From: a bacterium
Lineage (GTDB): Bacteria > Planctomycetota > Planctomycetia > Planctomycetales > Planctomycetaceae
Length of the DNA: 64,000 nucleotides
Assembly (NCBI GenBank): GCA_016125225.1
Contig: WGME01000004.1
Span: 62,001-126,000, forward strand
Direction of reading: 5' to 3'
The stretch's first letter is position 1. Every line of letters starts with the position of its first letter. The position numbers and the translations under genes were made by a program. Below, one piece after another: positions 48,101 to 56,208 of this stretch. The notes below the pieces were generated by a model that made no database searches, had not been told where the DNA came from, and saw only the letters and a program-made list of their open reading frames with translations.

Positions 48101-48812
48101 TCAGATCGATATCAGAACTGTAATTCAGTTCTTCGCCACCGAGCTTACCCATGCCGAGAATGACGAGCGAGTCAATGGGATCGCCGGGCTTGGCCACCAA
48201 CTGCAGACAGACGCGGATCAACGCATCGGCCAGTAACGAGAGTTGTATGGTTGAGGAGCGCAGATCGATCAAACCCACATTGTCGCAGACCCCGATCCGC
48301 AAAATCTCCCAGCGTTGATAACGCCGCAGGGCATCGAGTTGGCCGGCTTGGTCAGGGTACTGTTGAGCCGCTTCCAGGGCGGCTTGCTGAAAGTCTTCGC
48401 GACTTTTGATGTCTGCCAGTTCGCGAGGGAGGATTAGTCGCTCAAGATACTCCGGACTGCGCAGCAGAGTTTCGGTGAGGTACTGGCTGCCAATGAAGAG
48501 CTTTAAAAGAATTTCAATGGCCCGCGGTCGGTCGGCCAAAGCGCGATAAGTGCGCGTGGGGTCCTGAGTTTGTGCCAGATAGCGTTCAAAGTTCAGCAGT
48601 ACGCCATCGGGAGTGGGGGTGTCGCGCAGGCCAGCCAGCAATGTCGCGAGTGTGAGTCCAGTGGCTTCCGCATCAGTCCCTTGAGACATCAGGTATCGCA
48701 GTCGCTTGGCTGCGACTGGCGTGTCATGAAAACCGAAATCGCGCAGCGAATGTTCGAGTGCGACCGGATCGCTTTCAAGTTGCTGCAGTTGTCGTTCGAT
48801 CCAGCGTGCCAT
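45180..48812 (-). CDS. glnE: Glutamine synthetase adenylyltransferase/adenylyl-removing enzyme with tandem ACT domains
   Basis: This 1210-residue protein is longer than the usual ~950. It controls glutamine synthetase by adding or removing AMP. The first nucleotidyltransferase core is near residues 216-240 (GMGKLGGEELNYSSDIDLIF) and the second near 921-947 (CALGKCGGRELGFASDIELL). Between them are two ACT-like segments: near 537-580, VTVAGIDQPGDLSMICGLLF and DILDGLVTT; and near 676-724, TVLQIQADDSLGFLYELSNA and IDIQQVIIRSEGQRVFDTLH. Tandem ACT domains normally end GlnD (uridylyltransferase), where they sense glutamine. Here they may let GlnE sense glutamine directly. No HD domain is seen, so this is not GlnD. 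The next gene overlaps by one base. Confidence 0.92.
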   Translation of the reverse strand: MARWIERQLQQLESDPVALEHSLRDFGFHDTPVAAKRLRYLMSQGTDAEATGLTLATLLAGLRDTPTPDGVLLNFERYLAQTQDPTRTYRALADRPRAIEILLKLFIGSQYLTETLLRSPEYLERLILPRELADIKSREDFQQAALEAAQQYPDQAGQLDALRRYQRWEILRIGVCDNVGLIDLRSSTIQLSLLADALIRVCLQLVAKPGDPIDSLVILGMGKLGGEELNYSSDIDLIFLADQHPEQLVPVAQRLIRALQSATGEGFLYRVDMRLRPWGRAGSLVTSTNSFLEYLKKDAELWERQALVKARQISGDRKIGQSVLDAAYQLVIGDDPIAVRNSVRDSKERIEAELDRRGKTWGEVKSGTGSIRDIEFLAQYLQIVHGHAQPHLRTANTLEALIRLTDAGLLQADEYRHLTGGYVFLRTIEHALQLMHNKQVHRLPTDSRELNYLAQRLDFSHGEAFVAHYERHCRAIRKIYDRHLGVELPASPATVAVRTSPVSQFSEEQRALHRKLLSAVTADQPVQIEATLAEGPVWHVTVAGIDQPGDLSMICGLLFVYGFDILDGLVTTGWYPETWSVLQKAAKNQSRSRESPRDFIDVFTVRPPLEIAEPSVWVRYQSDLTELFRMLRDGRDDEAHGRLANRVAAALEEPTTEPSRLSPVSVQIDNDSSATSTVLQIQADDSLGFLYELSNALSLSDIDIQQVIIRSEGQRVFDTLHVNDARNGRKITDLRRLQQLQAAVVLIKHFTHLLPHAPNPEAALLHFRSFVQELFQQPNWWEEWSALEQPEVLEALARVLGVSDYLWEDVLRLQYGNLFPLLRDQAALRHRKSRAGMAAELRLLMADTSTTPHRVQVLNEFKDREMFRTDMRHILGYISEFNDFAAELTDLAEIVVSTAAEIATTELQDRFGQPTDEAQQPVAFSICALGKCGGRELGFASDIELLFLYTSEGQTTGPEVIPNATYFQRFVELFTQSIKARREGIFHIDLRLRPYGKAGPVATSVTAFENYYSQEGPAWPYERQALVKLRPIAGDPDLGQALVKLRDRLIYTGAAFDPAAIRAMRERQVRQLVRAGTFHAKLSPGGLVDLEYLAQALQLLHGHKSAAIRTPNTYEALQALAQAKVIAAEDIPRATAAYIFFRRLIDALRMVRGNAQDLTVPSSRSEEFEFLSRRLGAGSDVARVKAEMQHHSQQITELVRKYLPADIGAT

Positions 48813-48892
48813 CAGAGGCTTTCCGTCACCGCATTCATCGATAGTCCTGACGTCTGTGTTGACCTGACTTGCAGATCACAGGAAAACATAAC

Positions 48893-49600
48893 TTATTGTC
48901 CGTTGTCAGCCAGGCAGGCATCAGAGGTCGATAACATTTCCTGCAGCCAGGCGAATGGTTCCGACAAGTTCGGACGCAAAAGATCCGGAGCGCTTGCCTG
49001 CAGAATTTCGTGAGAGTAAACCCCTGTGGCGACGGCCAGCACGCGGGCACCAATGGCTCGAGCACATTGAACATCTGCCGGCGTGTCGCCAATCACCCAG
49101 ACCAGGTTCTCAACCAGATCGGGGCGATACTGCCGGGCCTGAGACAAGGCCTCGCGTGCGACATCATCCCGATGATGGTGATGATCACCATAGCCACCGA
49201 AGGCGAAATGGTGATCCAGTTGAAAGTGCTGCAGCTTGACTCGGGCTCCACGGGCGTAGTTGCCGGTCAGTAACCCGAGCAGGACATCTTCCCGCTGGCT
49301 GAGGTGCTCCAGCAGTTCGACCACACCCGGCAGAACCATTCCCGATCGCGAGGAAAGGTGGGCCGGCAATAACTGCAGATAAGTCTCCTGGAAGACCAGG
49401 CCCGACGCGTCATCCCATGGTAGGCCGTAGGAGGCAAAGAGATCGCGGCTGATGGCAAAGTCGGTCCGTCCGGCCGTGGAAATCTCGCTGGTAGGTTCCG
49501 ACTTGCCATAGAGTTGCTGCAGCGCTTCTTCCATGGCCGCCTGACCGGCACCGCCGGAACTTAACAGCGTCCCATCAATATCAAATAAAATCGTATACAT
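48893..49600 (-). CDS. HAD-superfamily hydrolase (phosphoglycolate phosphatase-like)
   Basis: This 235-residue enzyme starts at the ATG at 49600 with the HAD nucleophile motif ILFDIDGTLLSSGG. It continues with LLGLLTGNYARGARVKL (motif II) and VWVIGDTPADVQCARAIGAR (motif IV). The cap after motif I is helical. The His run GDHHHHRDD is a notable insert. The substrate could be phosphoglycolate or another small phosphoester. The frame is open upstream, but the motif places the start. It is 80 bases upstream of glnE on the same strand. Confidence 0.88.
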   Translation of the reverse strand: MYTILFDIDGTLLSSGGAGQAAMEEALQQLYGKSEPTSEISTAGRTDFAISRDLFASYGLPWDDASGLVFQETYLQLLPAHLSSRSGMVLPGVVELLEHLSQREDVLLGLLTGNYARGARVKLQHFQLDHHFAFGGYGDHHHHRDDVAREALSQARQYRPDLVENLVWVIGDTPADVQCARAIGARVLAVATGVYSHEILQASAPDLLRPNLSEPFAWLQEMLSTSDACLADNGQ

Positions 49601-49835
49601 GAGTGGCAGAGAAATTCCGTTGGAACCCGTTGGAGGGTCAAGGGTGAGGCAAGATTCCAGTCGACTGAGGCTTGCAAGTCGCGGCGATAGTCGAAATACT
49701 ACCCAACCCGCTCGGCAACTGTTACCGAGCACGCATTCGTCGCGGAACTTGTTTCGCAAGAATGCCTTCTGCGTTCCCGGATTGTTGGGGACGGAGTCAG
49801 CTTAAGTTGGCTCTCCACCAGAGGATAGAGAAATC

Positions 49836-50117
49836 ATGGCCTATACCAAGACCGAAATCAAGAAGCTTCGCAAGAAGCGTCAGCGGCTCAAGAAGAAGTT
49901 GCGTTGCCGCTTCTGCCCCCAAGGCTGCGATAAGCCGCCGCGTCCGATCTTCGTTGACTACAAAGACTTAAAGACGCTGCGTTCGATGATCGACCGTGAA
50001 GGTCATCTTCTCTCGCGCCGCAAGACCGGTTGCTGTGCCAAGTATCAGCGGGCCGTTCGTGATGCGATCCTGCGAGCCCGGTTTATGGCCCTGCTGCCGT
50101 ACGTTCCGGAAGAATAA
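49836..50117 (+). CDS. rpsR: Small ribosomal subunit protein bS18
   Basis: This 93-residue protein has the bS18 core: [20 protein letters not shown], then [20 protein letters not shown] and [20 protein letters not shown]. The Cys residues (CxxC...CC) are those of the zinc-binding (C+) form. The basic N-terminus ([14 protein letters not shown]) is extended. It stands alone: the usual partners bS6, ssb and bL9 are not here. A strong terminator follows. Confidence 0.95.
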   Translation: MAYTKTEIKKLRKKRQRLKKKLRCRFCPQGCDKPPRPIFVDYKDLKTLRSMIDREGHLLSRRKTGCCAKYQRAVRDAILRARFMALLPYVPEE

Positions 50118-50146
50118 ACTACTTCACGCGATGTAACTAAAATACA

Positions 50147-50184
50147 GAGCCCGAAGGACTTGTGTTCTTCGGGCTCTACTTTTT
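50147..50184 (+). terminator. Intrinsic terminator after rpsR
   Basis: GAGCCCGAAG and CTTCGGGCTC form a perfect 10-bp stem around a 10-base loop, followed within 3 bases by a T-run (50179-50184). It lies between the convergent rpsR and DUF1207 genes and may serve both. Confidence 0.9.
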
Positions 50185-50210
50185 GCAGCGATCATTTCTG
50201 GGAATTGGAA

Positions 50211-51245
50211 TCAGAAGTCGTACCGGATGCCCCAACCGAGCAGTTGCTGATTGTCCTGAAGTAATGAGAACTGGGCGTTTTTCCCGTTGAAGTATTGCAG
50301 TCCGAGGCGGAACGTGTGATCAGCGTGGTATCCCCGCCACATCCAACCCGCCAGAATATTGATGTTGCCACCCCAGTCGACTTCTTCCCGCAGGTGGATG
50401 TTCATCGCGAAGTAGGGGGCACCGCGGATGCCGGTTGGTTCCTGGGTTTGCCACTCCAAGCCGGTTTGGAATTCCCAAGGCTCGGCACCGCCGCTGGTGT
50501 AAATCACCGCCCAACCCACTTCGGCGTACAACCGAAGGTTGTCGGTGGGAAAGTAACCCATCCCTAGGACCAGCGAGTCGCGACTGTAGTTCAGGCGATC
50601 GTAACCCGGGCGTTTCAGCAAGAATTCATCTCCCAGGTGGGAGCTGATGTGGTAGTAGCCGAATTTGTACTGAAACGGCCCATTCCGATAAGCCAACGGG
50701 ACACCAGCACGGAAATCGACGGCGTTCACATCGCGGTCTTCTTCCGGCAGCAATCGGACAAAGGCCGCTCCTTCGACCTGCAATTCCCAACCTTGCGGCT
50801 GAACAGAACCGCTGGTGCCATAACGCAGTATCGATGCGCGACCACCCAGGGCGCTATCCCACAGCCATTCTCCGCCAGATTCATGCAGGAATGCCGTCGA
50901 CAAGCGGGGTTCACGCTCGCCTGCCAGGTAGGATTTGTAGACCAGTCCATCGGGCAGCACATGCCACGTCCAGGGTTCTTCGTAGCTTTCCTGGTAGGGA
51001 GTTAGCGTAGGAAACTGTAGAGGCACAGACTGCATCGGCACCGGTTCAACAGTCGGTAACGACATGCCGGCTTCGGGGGGCGGGGGGGTGAATACCGGCT
51101 CGGCTTCACCAAAAACCGCTTGTTCCGGCTGAGATTTCAGCCTGAGACTGGTCAATTCTGCTGGAGTCGCCGCCGAGCACAAGGTTGTCGATAAGACAAC
51201 CGTGCCTCCGATGACCGCGATCCATTTCCAGCGTTGACTGAACAC
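50211..51245 (-). CDS. DUF1207 outer-membrane protein
   Basis: This is a 344-residue protein read from a GTG at 51245; a GTG at 51290 is also in frame. A hydrophobic signal peptide (WIAVIGGTVVLSTTLCSAA) leads to a Pro-rich stretch and then the DUF1207 region: WTWHVLPDGLVYKSYLAGER, PRLSTAFLHESGGEWLWDSA, LGGRASILRYG. The second half alternates polar and aromatic residues as in beta-strands and ends with a C-terminal Phe (YDF), the outer-membrane insertion signature. The role is unknown, and common in PVC genomes. The start codon is not secure. Confidence 0.8.
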   Translation of the reverse strand: MFSQRWKWIAVIGGTVVLSTTLCSAATPAELTSLRLKSQPEQAVFGEAEPVFTPPPPEAGMSLPTVEPVPMQSVPLQFPTLTPYQESYEEPWTWHVLPDGLVYKSYLAGEREPRLSTAFLHESGGEWLWDSALGGRASILRYGTSGSVQPQGWELQVEGAAFVRLLPEEDRDVNAVDFRAGVPLAYRNGPFQYKFGYYHISSHLGDEFLLKRPGYDRLNYSRDSLVLGMGYFPTDNLRLYAEVGWAVIYTSGGAEPWEFQTGLEWQTQEPTGIRGAPYFAMNIHLREEVDWGGNINILAGWMWRGYHADHTFRLGLQYFNGKNAQFSLLQDNQQLLGWGIRYDF

Positions 51246-51701
51246 TCTGATTGTCCATCCCTGACGCGTATTCGACTCACCAGCTTCCACGGTGAGGCAG
51301 CATGTTCACGTTGCGACTATTCGCAGTTTTGGGTGACCCCATCAAACAGCGACCCACCCTCGAAATGTATCAGTGTCGTGATTTGCCAGCCAGAGTGAGT
51401 TACACCAGGCGCTCAAAACCTTACACGTATGGCATTCGATTTTTTGCGAACGATCGCTGTATTCGGCAGAATTGGTCTGGGAGACTACATCGACCAGTGA
51501 GCCGGGTGAGACTTGCAGCCAAGCCACGAGGACGCTAAACTCCTGCGTTCTTCCCCAATGCTCTAAAAGTAATTAGGGCTCTGGGATTTGGCGGCCAATT
51601 CACTCAAGTAGTCGAGTTTGGCAGCCGAAACGCTCCTGAATTGCCAGTTTCCTTCCTTGACCGTGAGTAGACGTACAGGTCTCCCGGGGAGTTGATGAGC
51701 C
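51246..51701. other. Intergenic region, no gene seen
   Basis: About 455 bases lie between the DUF1207 gene and the small basic protein, AT-richer than its flanks. No signal peptide, conserved frame, RNA gene or repeat could be supported. Divergent promoters are expected here. Confidence 0.4.
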
Positions 51702-51938
51702 GTGACGATCGACAAGACACTGAAGCGTAAAGGCCGCCTTTCCCGTACGCGGAATGTTTTGCAGCGTCATGAGCGCGTCCTGAAGATGAAGGAAGACGAC
51801 GCTTGGAAAGATGGGCAAAGTCCGTTTGGTTTGCCTAAGTTGCGCGTCGTCAAACTGGTGATCGGCAAGAAAAAGAAGAAAGCAGCGGCGGGAGCCGACG
51901 GCAAGGCCGATAAGAAAAAGGCCGCCAAGAAAAAGTAA
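51702..51938 (+). CDS. PVC small basic protein (TIGR04137-like)
   Basis: This 78-residue, very basic protein reads MTIDKTLKRKGRLSRTRNVL, then RHERVLKMKEDDAWKDGQSP and FGLPKLRVVKLVIGKKKKK, with a Lys/Ala-rich tail. It matches the family of small basic proteins found in Chlamydiae, Verrucomicrobia and planctomycetes that often lie near ribosomal genes (bS18 is 1.6 kb away). A nucleic-acid or ribosome-bound role is suspected but not proven. The start is a GTG at 51702. It is the best single taxonomic marker in the window. Confidence 0.85.
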   Translation: MTIDKTLKRKGRLSRTRNVLQRHERVLKMKEDDAWKDGQSPFGLPKLRVVKLVIGKKKKKAAAGADGKADKKKAAKKK

Positions 51939-52162
51939 GGCCTGCACTCCTCGCAGACATGCAGCGTGGGGCCTCGGAGCGGTATTCCCGACCCCCGTTG
52001 CAGCTGGACCTGCGGTTCGCCGGAGTTTGCCTCGATTGCCAATGGTCACTGTCGGTGGCATTGTCATGCATCCGTGCAGTGGCATCCAAACGTCATCTTA
52101 CCATTCGGCGGGCAAAATCTCGGTCGACTGTGGAGTTGGCTGCGCACCATCGGCAGGTGCGT

Positions 52163-53878
52163 ATGCTCCGATCTCTCCGACCCATTGCTGGTTATCCGCT
52201 GAAGGCTCGGTTGCGCTCGAAGGTCGCGGCCTATCTCAAGGCGGCTGAAGATGGCATCGGCCAGCAGCGCCAAACTCTGGATCGCGTCCTGGGATTGAAT
52301 GCCGAGAGCGACTTCTCCCGCGAACGTGGACTGAGTCCCGGCATGACGGTGGCCGATTTTCGCCGGGCCGTGCCCGTTTCCGACTTCGAAACCTATCGCC
52401 CTTATGTCGAACGCCTGAAACTGGGTGATTCGAAAGCCCTTCTGGGTCGGCGTAACAAGCTGCTGATGTTCACGTTGAGCAGCGGAACCACAGCCGAATC
52501 CAAATTCATTCCTATTACTGATGCCTTTCTGGCTGACTATCGCCGAGGCTGGTCGATGTGGGGGATTCGAGCCTTTGATGCTCATCCTTCCATTCACAGG
52601 CTCGACATTGTGCAACTCAGCAGCGACTACGATCAATTCCGCACGGCGGGAGGCATTCCCTGCGGGAACATCAGCGGTCTGGTCAGTGCGATGCAAAGCC
52701 CTATCGTGCGGAGCATGTATACCATTCCGCAGGAGGTGATGAAGATTGGCGAACCCGACGCCAAGTACTACACGGCTTTGCGTTTGTCGGTGGCCAATCC
52801 CTACATCGGCCTGGTGATGACCGCCAACCCCAGCACGCTCGTGCACCTCGGGAAAATGGTCGATCACGAAAAAGAATCGCTCATCCGCGATCTGGCGGAT
52901 GGGACGTTGCATGTCGCCGACCATCTGCCGACATCGGTTCGCAAGTCATTGCTCCGACGGTGCCGGAAAGACACGGCCCGAGCCCAGGAACTGGAAGCAT
53001 TGGTCCATCAACATGGACGGCTTGCTCCGGAACATATCTGGCCGGAATTGGCCCTCGTGGCCGTCTGGACTGGGGGAAGTGCCGGGGCGTATCTCTCCGC
53101 CATGCGACGTTACTTTGGCAATGTCCCGGTACGAGATCATGGGCTTTCCGCGAGTGAAGGCCGCATGACCATCCCCTTTCAGGATGGCATACCAGACGGC
53201 CTGCTCGATGTGGACTCCCATTTCTTCGAGTTCATTCCCGAAGCGGAATACGAATCGGAACAGCCGGTAGTCTTGCAGGCTCACGAACTGGAAGTCGATC
53301 AACACTACTACATTCTGTTGACGACGACCTCTGGTTTATATCGTTACAACATACGCGATGTGGTTCGCTGCTGTGGTTATCACGGCACTACGCCCCTGTT
53401 GGAGTTTCTGCACAAAGGGGCGCACATTTCGAATCTCACGGGCGAAAAGATCTCCGAATCACAAGTGGTGACTGCCGTGCGGAATTGTCTGCAGCGGCTG
53501 CATCTTGATTTGAGCTATTTTACACTCTCGCCGTTCTGGGGAGAACCCCCGCTCTATCGGCTGCACTTGGAAGCCGGTGACCTGCCGCATGCCGCTTTAG
53601 CATCGCAATTGGCAACCTCGGTCGATCGCGAGCTGGCTCATTTGAACTGCGAGTATGGTGAGAAACGCGGGACGGGAAGACTCGCTCCCCTGGAAGTTCT
53701 GGCCCTTCCCGAGGGCACGTGGAAGCGGTTCGTGCGACATCGGCAGTCGAAGCTCGGCGGAAGCGTCGAGCAGTATAAACACCCCTGCTTGTCGCCCGAT
53801 GTGAAGTTCAGTGAGCAACTGATCGAGAAGTTCTCGCAAGCCGTTCCCGTCGACCCGAACGATACGGCGGCAGCGTAA
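52163..53878 (+). CDS. GH3-family acyl-adenylating amido synthetase-like protein
   Basis: This is a 571-residue protein read from the ATG at 52163; the frame is open further upstream. GH3 motifs are seen: the nucleotide loop FTLSSGTTAESKFIPIT, PYIGLVMTANPSTLVHLG, then LSASEGRMTIPF, HYYILLTTTSGLYRYNIRDV and LTGEKISESQV. Plant GH3 enzymes join amino acids to jasmonate or auxin through an acyl-adenylate. Bacterial relatives are known only from sequence, so the acid substrate here is open. It follows the small basic protein on the same strand, with no clear functional link. Confidence 0.88.
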   Translation: MLRSLRPIAGYPLKARLRSKVAAYLKAAEDGIGQQRQTLDRVLGLNAESDFSRERGLSPGMTVADFRRAVPVSDFETYRPYVERLKLGDSKALLGRRNKLLMFTLSSGTTAESKFIPITDAFLADYRRGWSMWGIRAFDAHPSIHRLDIVQLSSDYDQFRTAGGIPCGNISGLVSAMQSPIVRSMYTIPQEVMKIGEPDAKYYTALRLSVANPYIGLVMTANPSTLVHLGKMVDHEKESLIRDLADGTLHVADHLPTSVRKSLLRRCRKDTARAQELEALVHQHGRLAPEHIWPELALVAVWTGGSAGAYLSAMRRYFGNVPVRDHGLSASEGRMTIPFQDGIPDGLLDVDSHFFEFIPEAEYESEQPVVLQAHELEVDQHYYILLTTTSGLYRYNIRDVVRCCGYHGTTPLLEFLHKGAHISNLTGEKISESQVVTAVRNCLQRLHLDLSYFTLSPFWGEPPLYRLHLEAGDLPHAALASQLATSVDRELAHLNCEYGEKRGTGRLAPLEVLALPEGTWKRFVRHRQSKLGGSVEQYKHPCLSPDVKFSEQLIEKFSQAVPVDPNDTAAA

Positions 53879-54018
53879 GTCTCCGGGTTGACGAAAATGT
53901 GCTGACAAAACGGTGAGCCCAGCAACACTTCGCCTCGGGTGAAGTGTTACACTGCGAGTAGGCGTTTACGGTCGCAGGCGTAAGCGATCGAAGTCGTCTC
54001 CCCCGCAATGGTGGCGAT

Positions 54019-56208
54019 ATGTCAGCCTCTGAATCTGTGGGCGTAGCCCATGCTGTCTCGGACCCGCGACAACAGCTCCTGCCAGATCTGTTGCACCTTT
54101 GGGTTTTGAATGCCTTTGCCGTTGCGCAACCGTTGTTGTCGCAGCTGAGCGGCAATGCCCCCTACATTGTGGAGCAGCGACTCTCGGGGATCGCAGTCAT
54201 CTGGATCGCGGTTGCGTTGCTGTGTGGGTTACCGCTGCTGCTGTGCCTGCTGGAAATCAGTGTCGCATTCGTTCGGCCGGCGGCGCGTGGGCGGCTGCAT
54301 ACGACTCTTGTGGGTGTATTCTGCGCACTGCTGGGTATGTTGACGGCCCGATCATTCGTGCGGGGCTACAACCTGGAAATGTCGGGATTCATCGATGTTG
54401 TTCAACTGGCAGTCGCAGCGGCCATCTTCGTGACACTTTACTGGCTGTATAACCGTACGCGCATCGGGCGAGGCATGTTTACAATTGCGGCGACAGGTCT
54501 GGTGATTTTTCCGTTGTCGTTTGCCTTCACGCCGGCAATCCAACCCTTCTGGAGGCCAGCCCCGGAAGATTCCGGAGCAATCGCCATTCAACAGCCAGTA
54601 CCCCTGGTGATGGTGGTGTTTGACGGACTCGCTCTAAACTCCCTGCTTGATTCTGAGCAGGAAATCGACGCCGTTCGATATCCGAATTTTGCCCGGCTCG
54701 CGAAGCAGGCCGACTGGTTTCGGAATGCCACCACGGTTCATCCCCGGACCGATCATGCCATTCCAGCGATCTTATCCGGAAAGTATCCGGTCGATGGCAC
54801 ATCGCCCGTGCTGGATCTGTATCCGCACAATCTCTTTGACGAATTCCATCGCTCGGGACAATACGAGTTCTTCGTGTTGGAGCCCTATACCCGCCTCTGT
54901 CCTCCCGAACTGCAGCATCAGCAAAGTTTGAGACCGCTGCGTCAGCAGGTGACAGACACTCTGTCGACACTGGGACGCGTCTATCTCAAAATTGCCTTTC
55001 TGAAAAACGTCTCGGCAAATATGCCCAGCATTCCGATGGCCTGGTTCAGTTTGCCGCCGACCTTTGTGATCGATCCAGAGGACACCTCGGGACTGTTCCG
55101 CTATGCCTGGGACATCGAGCGGGAAGTTCAGGCTTCGCATTTTCTGAATGGATTGATTCCCGGTGAGCAGCCGCGGCTGATGTTTGCTCATCTTGCGGTG
55201 CCCCATTATCCCTTCCGATATCTGCCCAGCGGCAGAGCTTACACTGGTGAGCAGAGTGCAGCGATGTTTCCTGATGGCACCCACGGCGAAGTGGGAGAGC
55301 TATGGGGGCCCGATGAACTGGCTTGCAATCAATCGTGGCAGCGATATTTGTTGCAGATAGGCTATGTTGATCGTGTGCTGGGGAAGATTCTCGATCGATT
55401 GACCGAAACCGGTTTGTTAGACGAATGCCTGCTGGTGGTCACCGCCGATCATGGGTGCTCGTTCCGCGTCGGCCATTCTCAGCGCGAACCCGAAGCGGCC
55501 AGCCTGCCCGATATTCTCCCCATTCCGTTGTTCATCAAACGACCGCACCAGCAGACGGGAAGCGTTTCCGACCGAAATGTGGAAACGATTGATGTCCTGC
55601 CGACGATTGCGGATGTCCTGAAGATCGATTGGCCCGGCGAACTGGATGGCGAATCGGTCTATGCCACCACACCCGCCCGTCAGCGGAAAACGGTGGTGAT
55701 GCGTCATCCGTTGGTATTAAATGGCATCGTGCCAATGCGGAGTGCAGCCTTAGAACGTCGAATCCAGCAATTTGGAGAGGGCCCGCGCGATGCCCGCTTC
55801 TGGTCGCTGGGCCTGCATCCGGAACTTGTCGGACGGAACATTCAGGACTTTGAGATCGATACCAGCGGCAAGCGGAGTATCGGGCTTGAAGTTCTCAGTC
55901 GTGCGGATGGCCGAGATACGGTCGTTCCGATTGTCCCCAGTCTGTTTCGCGGGGAACTCGACTTAGCTCCCGAGGAAACCGAGCCGGTCTTGCTGGCGAT
56001 CTCGATTGACGATCAGATCGTGGGCGTCACACGGACATTTACTGACCCCGATTATCTGAATCGCTGGGCTTTACTGATTCCCGAAGAAGTACTGGACGCT
56101 CATCCGGAGCCACCGAAAATCTGGGAACTGCGGTATGATGGTGACCAGCCCAAACTGCTGACCTGCCGTCAGTGGGGCCTCAATTATATCCCAGCGTCAC
56201 GAGAATGA
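54019..56208 (+). CDS. Membrane-anchored sulfatase/alkaline-phosphatase-fold hydrolase
   Basis: This 729-residue protein has about four N-terminal membrane helices (residues ~55-180; IAVIWIAVALLCGLPLLLCL and others). The catalytic domain of the alkaline-phosphatase superfamily follows: VPLVMVVFDGLALNSLL, NATTVHPRTDHAIPAILSGK, LLVVTADHGCSF. The nucleophile position near HPRTDHA carries Thr/Asp rather than the CxPSR motif of true sulfatases, which suggests a phosphatase or phosphotransferase, possibly acting on envelope lipids or glycans. Its stop overlaps the next gene in an ATGA arrangement. Confidence 0.78.
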   Translation: MSASESVGVAHAVSDPRQQLLPDLLHLWVLNAFAVAQPLLSQLSGNAPYIVEQRLSGIAVIWIAVALLCGLPLLLCLLEISVAFVRPAARGRLHTTLVGVFCALLGMLTARSFVRGYNLEMSGFIDVVQLAVAAAIFVTLYWLYNRTRIGRGMFTIAATGLVIFPLSFAFTPAIQPFWRPAPEDSGAIAIQQPVPLVMVVFDGLALNSLLDSEQEIDAVRYPNFARLAKQADWFRNATTVHPRTDHAIPAILSGKYPVDGTSPVLDLYPHNLFDEFHRSGQYEFFVLEPYTRLCPPELQHQQSLRPLRQQVTDTLSTLGRVYLKIAFLKNVSANMPSIPMAWFSLPPTFVIDPEDTSGLFRYAWDIEREVQASHFLNGLIPGEQPRLMFAHLAVPHYPFRYLPSGRAYTGEQSAAMFPDGTHGEVGELWGPDELACNQSWQRYLLQIGYVDRVLGKILDRLTETGLLDECLLVVTADHGCSFRVGHSQREPEAASLPDILPIPLFIKRPHQQTGSVSDRNVETIDVLPTIADVLKIDWPGELDGESVYATTPARQRKTVVMRHPLVLNGIVPMRSAALERRIQQFGEGPRDARFWSLGLHPELVGRNIQDFEIDTSGKRSIGLEVLSRADGRDTVVPIVPSLFRGELDLAPEETEPVLLAISIDDQIVGVTRTFTDPDYLNRWALLIPEEVLDAHPEPPKIWELRYDGDQPKLLTCRQWGLNYIPASRE

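Noticed and set aside
51302-51538. 78-codon plus-strand ORF in the gap after the DUF1207 gene
   Set aside because: No conserved pattern and no upstream ribosome-binding site; probably chance.
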